Shown here: piece after piece, positions 1 to 8,527 of the stretch
Layout: each line of letters begins with the position of its first letter
Position numbering within the stretch: position 1 is the stretch's first letter
Source: Desulfobulbaceae bacterium
GTDB taxonomy: Bacteria; Desulfobacterota; Desulfobulbia; Desulfobulbales; SURF-16
Reading direction: 5' to 3'
Length of the DNA stretch: 45,835 bases
NCBI GenBank assembly: GCA_023230525.1
Contig: JALNXE010000029.1
Span: forward strand, 1 to 45,835
Notes under the pieces: model-generated
The model's input: only the letters and a program-made list of their open reading frames with translations
Databases searched by the model: none
What the model was told of the DNA's origin: nothing
Position numbers and translations under genes: made by a program

Positions 1-262
1 ATGTTTCAAGAAACAGGCAGTCGCCGCACATAGTTGTCCCCCGGCATTCGTTTTCTGGCCTCTGAAAATTTACTGGTAATCGAGTTTCTCAGGGGAAAAG
101 GAGGATGACAAGGACAGCCCGGAGCTGAAATAATTCAAACGGATAAAAAACTTAACAGAGAATGTTACATTAGGCAAGCAGAAACAGAAATCCAGGCAGA
201 CGGACGGCTAGGCCCCGTTGCCGGCTGCCACAGGCAGAAAATCGTTTCAGCGGTCAAAGGAG

Positions 263-278
263 TTATCTGATCAGATAA
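263..278. repeat. 16-bp perfect palindrome TTATCTGATCAGATAA
   Basis: The sequence TTATCTGATCAGATAA equals its own reverse complement. Its half-site TTATCTGA appears again near 376-383. A palindrome of this size with a repeated half-site suits a dimeric regulator, but no regulator gene is next to it, so the role is inference. Confidence 0.5.
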
Positions 279-291
279 GTACCGCAACTTC

Positions 292-323
292 AAGTACTTT
301 AGGCATTTTAAGTACTTTAGGCA
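292..323 (+). repeat. 14-bp direct repeat pair AAGTACTTTAGGCA
   Basis: AAGTACTTTAGGCA occurs at 292-305 and 310-323, 18 bp apart start to start. Each unit begins with the palindrome AAGTACTT. It lies just right of the 16-bp palindrome. Direct repeats of this kind can be iterons or operator sites; nothing else supports an origin here. Confidence 0.5.
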
Positions 324-545
324 CTCTTCTCGAATAGCAATCCTGGTATCAAAGTAAAATCTGCAGAGATCAGGTTATCTGAACTTGCCCGTAATACGGC
401 AGAGACTGAGAGCATTCGAAGTTCTCCAGAAACTGGTTATTCTTACCTTTTGGATGATTTACGGAAAAGCAACAATTCGCGCAAAATTGGCTTGGCAAGA
501 AAAAAATATTGAGGTATTCGAAAGTTAACGCTCATGTGTAGTTAA

Positions 546-589
546 AGGGGGCCGGGTTGCGCGCCAGAGAGAATATTGCGGAGCCCCCT
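546..589 (+). promoter_or_regulatory. Short hairpin and weak sigma-54-like GG-N10-GC element
   Basis: AGGGGGC (546-552) can pair with GCCCCCT (583-589). The same stretch contains GG at 547-548 and TTGC ending at 560 with the 10-nt spacing of a -24/-12 promoter, although the -24 half is otherwise a poor match. Some PEP-CTERM genes are known to be sigma-54 dependent, which is the only reason to note it. Confidence 0.2.
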
Positions 590-679
590 GTATTTTGGGG
601 TGATATACCGGGCTGTTGAATTACTTGTTGGGGGTTCGTGATTGACTCGCTGGGCAAACCTAAAAGGGAGAAAATAAAA

Positions 680-1441
680 ATGAAGAAGAAACTTTGGACA
701 GGATTGGCAGTTGGGGTAATGATGCTTGGTATGAATGGGGTTGCCTTTGCAGACAACATTTATGTTCTAAAAGACTCTTGGGATGGCGGGGCAGGTAACT
801 ATTTGGCAAATCTTGGTCATTCCGTAACCGCTAACACTGTAAGCCTAAACGATTATTCAGTGTATGACCAGGTTTGGGATTTACGTTACCTAAATCCGAT
901 AACGACAACTGACGTAACTGCATTTACCAATTTTCTGCAAGGTGGCGGAAATATGTACCTGACCGGTGAATTTTCGCCGAACTTTGATATAAGAAATAAC
1001 AGCGTTGAAACCTTTGTCTCTGGACTTGGAGCTGGTACTTTAAATTTTATTGGTGCTGTATTTGGCACCCAAAGCATCACCCGCGAGGGTCAAATTGTTA
1101 ATTCGCCAAATACTTTTGCTGAATTAACTTTCAGTGCCGCCTCCTTGGGAGCAGGTGCTTCAATCACGAATGGTTTTTTGGTTACTGAATATGGGAACAC
1201 TGGTGCTGGTTCTTTGCTTGGGTGGGATTTCAAAGACATTAGTTTAGCGACGAATGCTCGCATGTTGGTTGGTCTTGATATTAACTTTTTTGCCAACAAC
1301 GGTCAAAAGTGGACAGAGAACATGGCTACCTACCTCTCAGGTGATGCTCCCGCCCCCGCCCCCGTGCCTGTACCAGCCACCATGCTCCTAATGGGCACGG
1401 GTTTAGCTGGACTCATCGTCGCACGCAGGAAAAAGAAATAG
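680..1441 (+). CDS. PEP-CTERM sorting domain protein
   Basis: An exported protein of 253 residues. The start at 680 is preferred over an upstream in-frame ATG (638) because AAAGGGAG lies at 663-670, about 9 nt ahead, and the protein then begins with a classic signal peptide (MKKKLWTGLAVG, with cleavage probably after VAFA). The C-terminus carries a Pro/Ala linker, a VPVPAT motif, one hydrophobic segment and the basic tail ARRKKK. This is the PEP-CTERM tripartite signal in its VPxP variant, which in this system is processed by an exosortase at the inner membrane. The central 200 residues, rich in Asn, Gly and Thr, match no domain I can name. No exosortase or EPS gene is visible nearby, so the sorting machinery must be elsewhere. 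Confidence 0.85.
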   Translation: MKKKLWTGLAVGVMMLGMNGVAFADNIYVLKDSWDGGAGNYLANLGHSVTANTVSLNDYSVYDQVWDLRYLNPITTTDVTAFTNFLQGGGNMYLTGEFSPNFDIRNNSVETFVSGLGAGTLNFIGAVFGTQSITREGQIVNSPNTFAELTFSAASLGAGASITNGFLVTEYGNTGAGSLLGWDFKDISLATNARMLVGLDINFFANNGQKWTENMATYLSGDAPAPAPVPVPATMLLMGTGLAGLIVARRKKK

Positions 1442-1466
1442 TAGTCAACCGAGAGGCAGGGGCATA

Positions 1467-1506
1467 GTTCGAGAGGGTGTCAAATCGTTCGAGAGGGTAT
1501 CAAATC
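1467..1506 (+). repeat. Tandem duplication of a 20-bp unit
   Basis: Two adjacent 20-bp copies of GTTCGAGAGGGTGTCAAATC (1467-1486 and 1487-1506) differ at one base. The second copy runs into the 21-bp repeat that recurs at the end of recD. This looks like a small repeat insertion scar downstream of the PEP-CTERM gene. Confidence 0.6.
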
Positions 1507-1520
1507 TTTATCTTTGATAT
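1500..1520. repeat. Interspersed 21-bp repeat, copy 1
   Basis: These 21 bp are identical to 3030-3050. The core is an imperfect palindrome, ATCAAA-N8-TTTGAT. Both copies are preceded by GGG. Copy 2 forms the 3' end of recD. It behaves like a small interspersed palindromic (REP-like) element. Confidence 0.6.
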
Positions 1521-1565
1521 TTTATCACAAATCCATGGTAACGTCTTGAAAAAATAGAGGGCAAA

Positions 1566-1634
1566 GGGGACGTCCATAAAATCATAAATAATCGATATGC
1601 GATTCAGGAAACTTATAATTTTATGGACGTCCCC
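1566..1634. repeat. Inverted repeat, 17-bp perfect arms
   Basis: GGGGACGTCCATAAAAT at 1566-1582 is the exact reverse complement of 1618-1634, with a 35-bp AT-rich centre that can pair partly further. Such palindromes resemble REP sequences mobilised by Y1-type (IS200-like) transposases, but no transposase gene is present here, so it would be a non-autonomous copy. No poly-T follows, so a terminator is less likely. Confidence 0.6.
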
Positions 1635-1640
1635 CGTCCC

Positions 1641-1913
1641 GCACTCGCCTGGTGCCTACGCCTTGATCCTGATGGGTGACTGGCGCGGTAACGGCTCACA
1701 GACACCACAACCGTTGAAATAAATAGGTGCGGGGAAAAGCGGTGATTACAACGGTGGAGGCAGAAACAACATATTGTACCCTGCAAGGGAAAATGTAAGT
1801 TTTCCTGTAGGAGATTTTATCCCTTGACTCGGGGCCTTTTAATGGGTGACCCCTCAAGCTCAATCGTTGGCCTGGCTTTCATTTAAGAAATCTAATTAAT
1901 CTAGGTAATACAT
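1641..1913. other. Intergenic, nothing recognised
   Basis: No open frame, tRNA or strong repeat is visible. The last 60 bp become AT-rich ahead of the next gene and probably hold its promoter, but no clear -35/-10 pair stands out. Confidence 0.4.
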
Positions 1914-2900
1914 ATGAGAATCTGTACATTTACAATAACTTTCTTCATGCTGCTTCAGAACAGTATTTCTTTTGCATATACCTACTCAACGCAAGATATT
2001 TTTTTGATTACTAAAATTGAAATAATCGATAACGATCAAAAGATAGATATATTAGAAAAAATGAATAAAAATATTTTGACTAACAACTTGACCTCTTTAA
2101 CAATGCCAGGAGGCGCAAAACTAACCCTTGCGAACAATGGTTACGACGGAAAATCTTTAAAGTTTAGTAGCACAATCCTCATAAACAATACAGTGAAGGT
2201 GGCCACAATTGAGTCTAACGGTGAAACATGTATTGCTATAATTGTTACTCCAAATATAGAAACTAAAAAAAGAACTATTGGGTTAAGTGATATAATCGAC
2301 ATCAACATAACTAATTTTATCCCTGATAACATATTTGTTGGAAGCACTGGGGTTATTGACTACACACTGATACAAACAACTCCTATTCAAAATGAGTCAG
2401 AGAATGATGACTTTCAGATATTTTTATCAAGAATTGAATCAGGTAACGCTAATATAGTATCAACTGTTGATTGGAAGATCGCACAAATTTCAAACTATCC
2501 TTTCGTAATTGGAGAAGGAAGCAAAACTTTACGTTTTTTCGCAAAAGGCATATTAGTAATTGGTAGCACTGCATCTGGCGTAATTGCAGGAGCATCTTTT
2601 GGATCGGCTGTCCCCGCTGTTGGAACAATAGTTGGAGGAATTTTGGGTGGAAGTTCAGCATGCCTTACTTCAGTTGGTGGTGCTATTTTAATGAATACCA
2701 AAGATGACGACTCTGGTGAATCATTAAAAGCTCCTACAGCTTATGTACCTACCTCAAGAAGGTCAACTTATATCGATGTTAATGTTGAAATTGACACAAG
2801 AACAACTATTCCAATTCCAGAAAACACCGAAAAAGTTGATTATCAAAGCCATATTAATTTAAATATAGCTCCACAAATTAACGATATTAACCTTCAGTAA
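1914..2900 (+). CDS. Hypothetical secreted protein with glycine-zipper-like segment
   Basis: A 328-residue protein of unknown function. The N-terminus is a signal peptide (hydrophobic core FTITFFMLL, probable cleavage near SFA). The middle is rich in Asn, Ile and Thr. At about residues 213-262 there is a hydrophobic stretch with regularly spaced small residues (GVIAGASFG, GTIVGGILGG, GGAIL) typical of glycine zippers or a membrane hairpin. The tail is polar and may contain beta strands. The coding sequence is far richer in A and T than the genes to the right, which suggests horizontal acquisition. The start is supported only by a weak AGG at about 1902. No partner gene is adjacent. Confidence 0.6.
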   Translation: MRICTFTITFFMLLQNSISFAYTYSTQDIFLITKIEIIDNDQKIDILEKMNKNILTNNLTSLTMPGGAKLTLANNGYDGKSLKFSSTILINNTVKVATIESNGETCIAIIVTPNIETKKRTIGLSDIIDINITNFIPDNIFVGSTGVIDYTLIQTTPIQNESENDDFQIFLSRIESGNANIVSTVDWKIAQISNYPFVIGEGSKTLRFFAKGILVIGSTASGVIAGASFGSAVPAVGTIVGGILGGSSACLTSVGGAILMNTKDDDSGESLKAPTAYVPTSRRSTYIDVNVEIDTRTTIPIPENTEKVDYQSHINLNIAPQINDINLQ

Positions 2901-3029
2901 ACAATATGCTTACAATATGCTTAGCCAATCGGGTAGCCGGGGAATATTCTCCCCTAGCCCCCACACCACGTTGGCGAGAGGGGGCGGGGCGCGTAGGGCG
3001 CGCAGCAGGGCGAGCAGGGGCGCGCAGGG

Positions 3030-3050
3030 TCAAATCTTTATCTTTGATAT
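3030..3050. repeat. Interspersed 21-bp repeat, copy 2, at the recD 3' end
   Basis: Identical to 1500-1520. Read on the minus strand it encodes the last seven recD codons (DISKIKI) and the TGA stop, so the natural end of recD was probably replaced when the repeat arrived. The preceding 100 bp (2935-3029) are G-rich, low-complexity sequence without a gene. Confidence 0.6.
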
Positions 3051-4766
3051 GTCAGGCGCCAGGGTCCTGACCAGGCCGGATTTGCGTCTGGTGCGGCTGC
3101 CCACCGCCTCGACAAAAACATTTTTTGTGCCCCAGATCTCCACTGACTTTACCGCCCTGGTAATGCCCGTGTAAAGCAGTTCGCGGCTGAGCACCGGCGA
3201 GGATTCGGCGGGCAGAATCAAGACCACCTGGTCAAATTCAGACCCCTGGCTTTTATGCACGGTGAGGGCAAAGGCGGTTTCATGCTCCGGCAGCCTGGCC
3301 GGCAGCAGCTTCCGCACCCCGCCCTCCATTGGGAAAAAGACCCGCGGCTCGTCATCGGCCTGGGGATCGGGCAGGATCAGTCCGGTATCCCCATTATAGA
3401 GCTGCAGGCCGTAATGATTGCGGCTGACCATGACCGGCCGGCCCTGAAAGCAGAGCGCGTCCCGGGGGGCAAGCAGATCGGAGGCCAGCCGGTTGATCGC
3501 CTCCACGCCGCAGGCCCCGCGGCGCAGGGCGGAAAGCACGGCGAATTCACCCAGGCGCTGCAAGGCCTCCACCGGTGAGGCGGCCTGCCTGATCCGCTGA
3601 TGATGGCGGGCTATCCGGGCCACGATCCGTTGCTGGAACCCGCTGGCATCCCCCGCCATATCCAGCCAGCGCACATCTGTGTAGTTCTCATCCAGCAGTA
3701 CGGCCAAAGCGGCGGCACCATCGCCGCTGTTCACCGCCCGGCTGAGCCGGCCGATGCCGCTGTGGCCGGCAAAGCGGTAACTTCTGTGCAGTTCGGCAAG
3801 CAGATGGGTCATGCCGCCGTCCCGCAGCCCCTGGCAGATATCCCCCAGCACCGCTCCCGGCTGCACCGAGGCCAGCTGGTTACGGTCGCCGAGCAGGATG
3901 AGTCCGCAGCCTTCGGGCAGTGCGGCCATGAGCCAGGCCATGAGCGGCAGATCCACCATGGAGGCCTCGTCCACCACCACCAGCCGGGCCGGCAAAAGGT
4001 TTTTGCCGTGATACCTTCTGCCCCGGTGGGTCGTGCCCAGCAGACGATGGAGGGTGAGGGCGGTTTCCGGAATCGCCGCCTTCAGCTCAGGCGCACAGTC
4101 CAGGCGCGTCTTGGCATGCCTGATGGCCTCCTGCAGGCGGGCGGCCGCCTTGCCGGTGGGCGCGGCCAGAAAAATCCGGCCCTCCTCATCCTCCCCATTC
4201 AACTGCAGATACAGGGCAAGGATGCGGGCCACGGTGGTGGTTTTGCCGGTGCCCGGACCGCCGGTGATCACGCAGAAACGGCTGGCCAGGGCCTTGCGGG
4301 CGGCCTCCCTCTGCCAGTCCGGCTCATCGTCTTCCGCCCCATCCGCCTGCGGGAACAGGCGGCTGAGATTTCTCTCCAGCCGCTCCGCCGCATATGCCTG
4401 GGGCTCCATCCGGCTGCGCGCCAGGATAAAGTCAGCCACCTCTTGTTCATACTGCCAGTAACGCTGCAGATAGAGCAGCGGCGGATCGGCAATCAGCGGC
4501 CGCCACTCCCCCGGCCCTCCCACCACGCCGCTTTGGCCCAGCCGGTCGAGCCACTGGCCCAGTCCGGGACAGCTGACCGCCTGCCCTTCGCTCAGCACAA
4601 CCTCCCGGCCGGCAAACTCCTCCAGGTCAAGACAGATATGGCCCTGGGCCATCTGCCTGGTGATCAGCCGGGCGGCCAGTGCCAGTTCCGGCCCGGCCTG
4701 GCCGCTGAGCCGTAGCAGAAAATCGGCAAAATGGCTTTCCAGCGAAGAGAGATTGCGCCTGTTCAT
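3030..4766 (-). CDS. recD: RecBCD subunit RecD (5'-3' helicase)
   Basis: Alpha subunit of the RecBCD helicase-nuclease that processes double-strand breaks; it is the 5'-3' motor. At 578 residues it is close to the usual 600 or so. Visible motifs are Walker A GGPGTGKTTT (about residues 168-177), Walker B VVVDEASMVD, motif III LLGDRNQLASVQPGAVLGD, and the C-terminal helicase motifs HKSQGSEFD and LLYTGITRAV. Its ATG overlaps the recB stop as ATGA (4763-4766), so the two are translationally coupled. The C-terminal residues DISKIKI and the stop derive from the interspersed 21-bp repeat. The ancestral stop was therefore probably different, but this lies beyond the last conserved helicase motif and should not harm activity. 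Confidence 0.95.
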   Translation of the reverse strand: MNRRNLSSLESHFADFLLRLSGQAGPELALAARLITRQMAQGHICLDLEEFAGREVVLSEGQAVSCPGLGQWLDRLGQSGVVGGPGEWRPLIADPPLLYLQRYWQYEQEVADFILARSRMEPQAYAAERLERNLSRLFPQADGAEDDEPDWQREAARKALASRFCVITGGPGTGKTTTVARILALYLQLNGEDEEGRIFLAAPTGKAAARLQEAIRHAKTRLDCAPELKAAIPETALTLHRLLGTTHRGRRYHGKNLLPARLVVVDEASMVDLPLMAWLMAALPEGCGLILLGDRNQLASVQPGAVLGDICQGLRDGGMTHLLAELHRSYRFAGHSGIGRLSRAVNSGDGAAALAVLLDENYTDVRWLDMAGDASGFQQRIVARIARHHQRIRQAASPVEALQRLGEFAVLSALRRGACGVEAINRLASDLLAPRDALCFQGRPVMVSRNHYGLQLYNGDTGLILPDPQADDEPRVFFPMEGGVRKLLPARLPEHETAFALTVHKSQGSEFDQVVLILPAESSPVLSRELLYTGITRAVKSVEIWGTKNVFVEAVGSRTRRKSGLVRTLAPDISKIKI

Positions 4767-7700
4767 TCCACCACCAGCACCCGGCCCAACTCCTCGACCA
4801 GACGGGCATCAGGGCGGTCATGATAGATGCCGCAGGCCGGGCCATGCTCCCGGCTGACCCCCCGCAGAAAAATATAAAACAGGCCGCCGAAATGCTCCTC
4901 ATAGCTATAGCCCGCCAGGCGCCCGGCCAGATAGTGATGCAGGGCCACGGTGTAAAGCAGATACTGCAGGGTATAGCGCTCCTGCAGCATCACCTCGTGC
5001 AGCCGGTCCCGGCGGTAATCAGGGGGGGCAGATCCCAGGTGGTTGGACTTCCAGTCCACCAAATAAAAACGCTGGTCATGGGTAAAAACCAGATCAATAA
5101 ATCCCTTGAGAAAACCGTGGCCCACGGAAAACTCCAGGCAGGAGGCCGCGGATTCAGCAAATCCCTGCTCACGCAGAATCTCCTTGACCCGGCCGGAGGA
5201 GACCGCGGCCAGGGGGAAACAGAATTCCAGCTCGTTCAGCCGCTGCTTCCGGGTGACAGCCCGCAGCACCAGGTCCGGCCGCTCCGGCAGCAGCGGCGTG
5301 GCCAGCACATTGCCCACCATGGCCATGACGGCTTCCTGCCAATTTGCCGCAAAGCCGTGCTGGGCAAGTTTTCCGGCGACAAGCCGCCGCACCGCATCCG
5401 GCTCGCTGTTGAGCTGCGGAAAATCAAGGTTCTCCAGCACGTCATGCATGAAGGTGCCCGGCGCAGCCCCCCGGGGAAAGGCAAAGATCGAGGAACCATC
5501 ATCCCCCTGGCCGGCCGCTTCCTCCCGGAAGACAGCTGACTCCCCCAGCCGGCCATGACTGGTGATGGCGGAGAAACTGGTCACCTGCAGGGCGGCGATC
5601 TTGCCGGCAAATGTCCGGCAGGCCAGCTCCGCAGGCGCCTCGCCCCCCCGTTGCCTGGCCGCCTGGAGGTCATCGGCGCGGCGGACAAGCTCGATGCTGC
5701 CGTCTGCGCGGCTGATCACCCCGGCCAGCTCGTCGGCCAGCTCCTGATCGGCTAATTTCTTAAAACGTTTCTTGAGCCCGGCAAAATCATCCCGGCCGTG
5801 CAGCAGCCAGGCCAGGGCCGAACTCTCAGCCCCGTGAAAGCTTCCCCACACCAGATAGCAGCGATGCACGGCCCGGGTCAGGGCCACATACAGCAGCCGC
5901 ATATTTTCGGCCAGCTCCTCCTGCCGGGCCAGCTCCTTGTGCGCGTCCAGTTGGTCAGAGCCCAGATCCATGGCCGGCCGGTGGCCGCCCCCGGGCAGGT
6001 GAAACGACACGCTGTCCCTTATGGCCCTTGCCCCGCCCCAGCAGAAGGGACAGAAGACAATGGGATACTGCAGCCCCTTGGCGCGATGAATGGTGACGAT
6101 CTGCACCCGCTCGGCGTCACTCTCCAGCCGCAGCTGATATTCCTCCACCGTCTTCTGCCGGTCAGCCATTTTCTCGTCCAGCCAGGCCAGCAGGGCCGCA
6201 GGCGAGGCCTTTGCCTGCCTCTCGTAGCTGTGCAGCACCTCGCCCAGATGGAGAACATTGGTCAGCCGCCTTTCCCCGTCAACAAAACGCAGCTGCTGCA
6301 CCCTGACATGATGCTGATCCAGCAGCAGCCGGAACATGGGCATGAATCCCTTGTCCCGCCAGCAGCGCTGATAGGAGAGAAAAGAGGCGAACCAGCGGCT
6401 CCACCCCTTTTCATCCTGCTCCAGGGCGGCCAGGCCGGCGCAGGTCCCGCCGAGCATATCGGTTGCCAGGGCGGAACGGAGGCGTTTTTCGTTGCCCGGT
6501 TCCGCCACCGCGGCCAGCACCCGGCGAACCTCGGCGGCCTCCCGGCTGGCAAACAGATCCTCCATGCTCTGCTGGACCGCGGGAATGCCAACCTGCTGCA
6601 GGGCCTGCTGCACCTGGCGGGCCTCCCTGTTTTCCCGGACCAGCACGGCGATGTCCCTGGGCCCCAGAGGCCGGTCGCCGATGAGGGCCTGGGCCTTGCC
6701 AGCCAGCTCAAGCAGCCGTCTGATCTCAACCGCCAGGGAGGCGAGAATCCTTTTTTCCGCCACCTCCCTGGGCATGGCCTCCTGCTCGCCGGATCCTCTC
6801 ATCATCTGCCAGAGCTGCAGGGGCGGCTCCTGTTGGTGCCGGATGGTGAAATGCCTGCTCTGCCTTTCGGCGGCGGGCGATACCGGCTGAAAGGCGATCC
6901 CGCTGTAGATAAAGGGGTTGGCGGCAGAGGAAAACAGGGCATTAACCGCCTTGATCAGGGCCGGTTCGGAACGGTAATTTTCCGCCAGTTCAAAGCGGGA
7001 AGGCACGTCCCTGATGGCCTCCAGATAGGTGAAGATATCCGCCCCCCGGAAACTGTAGATCGCCTGTTTGGGGTCACCGATGATGTAGAGCAGGTTTTCC
7101 GCAGCACATTGGTACAGGGTGGAGAAAATTTCATACTGGACCGGGTCGGTATCCTGGAACTCGTCAATGAGCGCCGCCGGAAACCGGCCGAGAATCTGGC
7201 GGATCAGCATCTGCCGGCTGCGGCCCTGCAGGGCCTGCTGCAGTTTTTGCAGCAGATCGTCATAGGCAAAAAGATTTTTTTCCAGCTTGCGCCGCTCAAA
7301 CTCCGCCAGACCGTAGCGGCAGGCCTCCTGCCGCAGGGCGATCAGCCCCTGCCGGAAGAGCTCCTGCAGCTGATCATGCCGGACGCAGACCTTGCGGCAC
7401 AGCTCAAAGAAGGGATGCTGGGGCGTGCAGCAGCTTTTTTTCGTGGCCTTTGCCAGACAGTCCGCGGAAAATTTGGCAAAGTTCTCGCAGAGCTCGCCGC
7501 GATAAGCCCTCTGCTCCAGGCAGAATAAATCCATCTCCTCGATCCACAGCGGGATACTGTCAGGCCGGTAGGAAGTGCGGTTGAGATCCCCACACCCCAT
7601 CAGCAGGCTGCTCACCTCAGCCCGCGCCCGCGGCCAGGCGCGGTAAAGCGCGGCAAGCGAGAGGGCGATATCCTGCTCCGCCTCATCCACCGCCCCGCCC

Positions 7701-8314
7701 GAGGCGATCCCGTCCAGCACGGAACTCGATACTTCGGGAAGAAACAGCAGGCCGGGCCGCACCTTTTTGAGAAACAGGAAGAGATTGTCCGGCAGCACCT
7801 TTTGGCGGACAAAGGCGGTAAAGGAGGCGGGGAACCTGTCCATCTGCAGACGCCAGAAATCCGCGGCGATCTCCCGGAGCAGCTCATCCACATCAGCCAC
7901 CAGCTCGGTGTCAAACAGCACTCCGCTTTCCAGGGAATTCTCCCTGAGCATCCGCTGGCAAAAGGCATGAATGGTAAAAATCGCCGCCTCGTCAAAGTCC
8001 TGCAGGGCGCTGAGCAGACGCCTTGCGGCCTGGCCATGGTCCGGCACCCTGACAAGCAGCCCCTGCTGGAAATCATCCTGCCCCTGGCCTGTGATAAAGG
8101 CCTGCAGACAATTACTCACCATCTGGCGCACGCGCAGCCGCAGGTCTTCCGTGGCCGCCTTGGTATAGGTCACCACCAGGATCTGGCGGACCGGCAGCTG
8201 CCTTTCCAGCAGCAGCCGCACAAACAGAGCGGAAATGGTGTATGTCTTGCCCGTCCCGGCACTGGCCTCAATGAGATGGACGCCGGACAGGGGGTAATCG
8301 CTCAAGGCTGGCAT
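4763..8314 (-). CDS. recB: RecBCD subunit RecB (helicase-nuclease)
   Basis: Beta subunit of RecBCD: a 3'-5' UvrD-type helicase fused to the nuclease that cuts at Chi. Its 1183 residues match the E. coli length of 1180. Walker A ASAGTGKT lies at residues 17-24, Walker B at LIDEFQDTDPVQYEIF, followed by IIGDPKQAIYSFRGAD and the motif VTIHRAKGLQYPIVF. The C-terminal nuclease retains its metal ligands: H957 (TFMHDVLE), D1074 (GFIDLVF), D1087 and K1089 (LVDWKSN), equivalent to E. coli H956, D1067, D1080 and K1082. The start has no strong Shine-Dalgarno. recC is not adjacent but sits 8 kb to the right on the same strand, so the operon has been split. Confidence 0.96.
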   Translation of the reverse strand: MPALSDYPLSGVHLIEASAGTGKTYTISALFVRLLLERQLPVRQILVVTYTKAATEDLRLRVRQMVSNCLQAFITGQGQDDFQQGLLVRVPDHGQAARRLLSALQDFDEAAIFTIHAFCQRMLRENSLESGVLFDTELVADVDELLREIAADFWRLQMDRFPASFTAFVRQKVLPDNLFLFLKKVRPGLLFLPEVSSSVLDGIASGGAVDEAEQDIALSLAALYRAWPRARAEVSSLLMGCGDLNRTSYRPDSIPLWIEEMDLFCLEQRAYRGELCENFAKFSADCLAKATKKSCCTPQHPFFELCRKVCVRHDQLQELFRQGLIALRQEACRYGLAEFERRKLEKNLFAYDDLLQKLQQALQGRSRQMLIRQILGRFPAALIDEFQDTDPVQYEIFSTLYQCAAENLLYIIGDPKQAIYSFRGADIFTYLEAIRDVPSRFELAENYRSEPALIKAVNALFSSAANPFIYSGIAFQPVSPAAERQSRHFTIRHQQEPPLQLWQMMRGSGEQEAMPREVAEKRILASLAVEIRRLLELAGKAQALIGDRPLGPRDIAVLVRENREARQVQQALQQVGIPAVQQSMEDLFASREAAEVRRVLAAVAEPGNEKRLRSALATDMLGGTCAGLAALEQDEKGWSRWFASFLSYQRCWRDKGFMPMFRLLLDQHHVRVQQLRFVDGERRLTNVLHLGEVLHSYERQAKASPAALLAWLDEKMADRQKTVEEYQLRLESDAERVQIVTIHRAKGLQYPIVFCPFCWGGARAIRDSVSFHLPGGGHRPAMDLGSDQLDAHKELARQEELAENMRLLYVALTRAVHRCYLVWGSFHGAESSALAWLLHGRDDFAGLKKRFKKLADQELADELAGVISRADGSIELVRRADDLQAARQRGGEAPAELACRTFAGKIAALQVTSFSAITSHGRLGESAVFREEAAGQGDDGSSIFAFPRGAAPGTFMHDVLENLDFPQLNSEPDAVRRLVAGKLAQHGFAANWQEAVMAMVGNVLATPLLPERPDLVLRAVTRKQRLNELEFCFPLAAVSSGRVKEILREQGFAESAASCLEFSVGHGFLKGFIDLVFTHDQRFYLVDWKSNHLGSAPPDYRRDRLHEVMLQERYTLQYLLYTVALHHYLAGRLAGYSYEEHFGGLFYIFLRGVSREHGPACGIYHDRPDARLVEELGRVLVVE

Positions 8315-8527
8315 GGATTTTGGTGCATTTTCCCCATGGAATTTTTCTGGTAAACGGCGCCTGGAATCTGCCGGACATCTTCATATGTTTTCCCTGCCTT
8401 GTCCACCATTTTCCTCATCGTTTCACCGCAATTGCCTCCAGCGCGGGCTCAGTGCCAACCTTGGGGCAGCGCCCTGTTTTCTGCCGCTTTTACTTCTTTA
8501 CCTTACCAGGCAGAAATATGTATACTT

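Larger units (their letters stand above)
1..679. other. Left-edge non-coding stretch
   Basis: No convincing gene is visible before the PEP-CTERM gene. A stop-to-stop frame at 321-512 reads as about 63 residues but has no usable start codon and resembles nothing I recognise. The stretch contains a 16-bp perfect palindrome, a 14-bp direct repeat pair and a short G/C hairpin near 546-589, listed separately. It may be the long leader or regulatory region of the downstream gene. Confidence 0.5.

Noticed and set aside
321..512. Open frame of about 63 residues upstream of the PEP-CTERM gene
   Set aside because: It has no start codon after the preceding TAG and no recognisable domain.
651..668. GGGCAAACCTAAAAGG resembles the start of a cyclic di-GMP-I riboswitch
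   Set aside because: Only the GGGCAAACC piece is present. The remaining conserved helices are missing and the start codon follows immediately.
2939..2954. GGGGAATATTCTCCCC as a terminator for the secreted protein gene
   Set aside because: There is no T-run and the stem is short with a central mismatch.
3600..4715. 371-residue plus-strand ORF opposite recD
   Set aside because: Antisense shadow of recD, which has complete helicase motifs.
5798..7528. 576-residue plus-strand ORF opposite recB
   Set aside because: It is an antisense shadow of recB in GC-rich sequence; RecB motifs on the minus strand are unambiguous.
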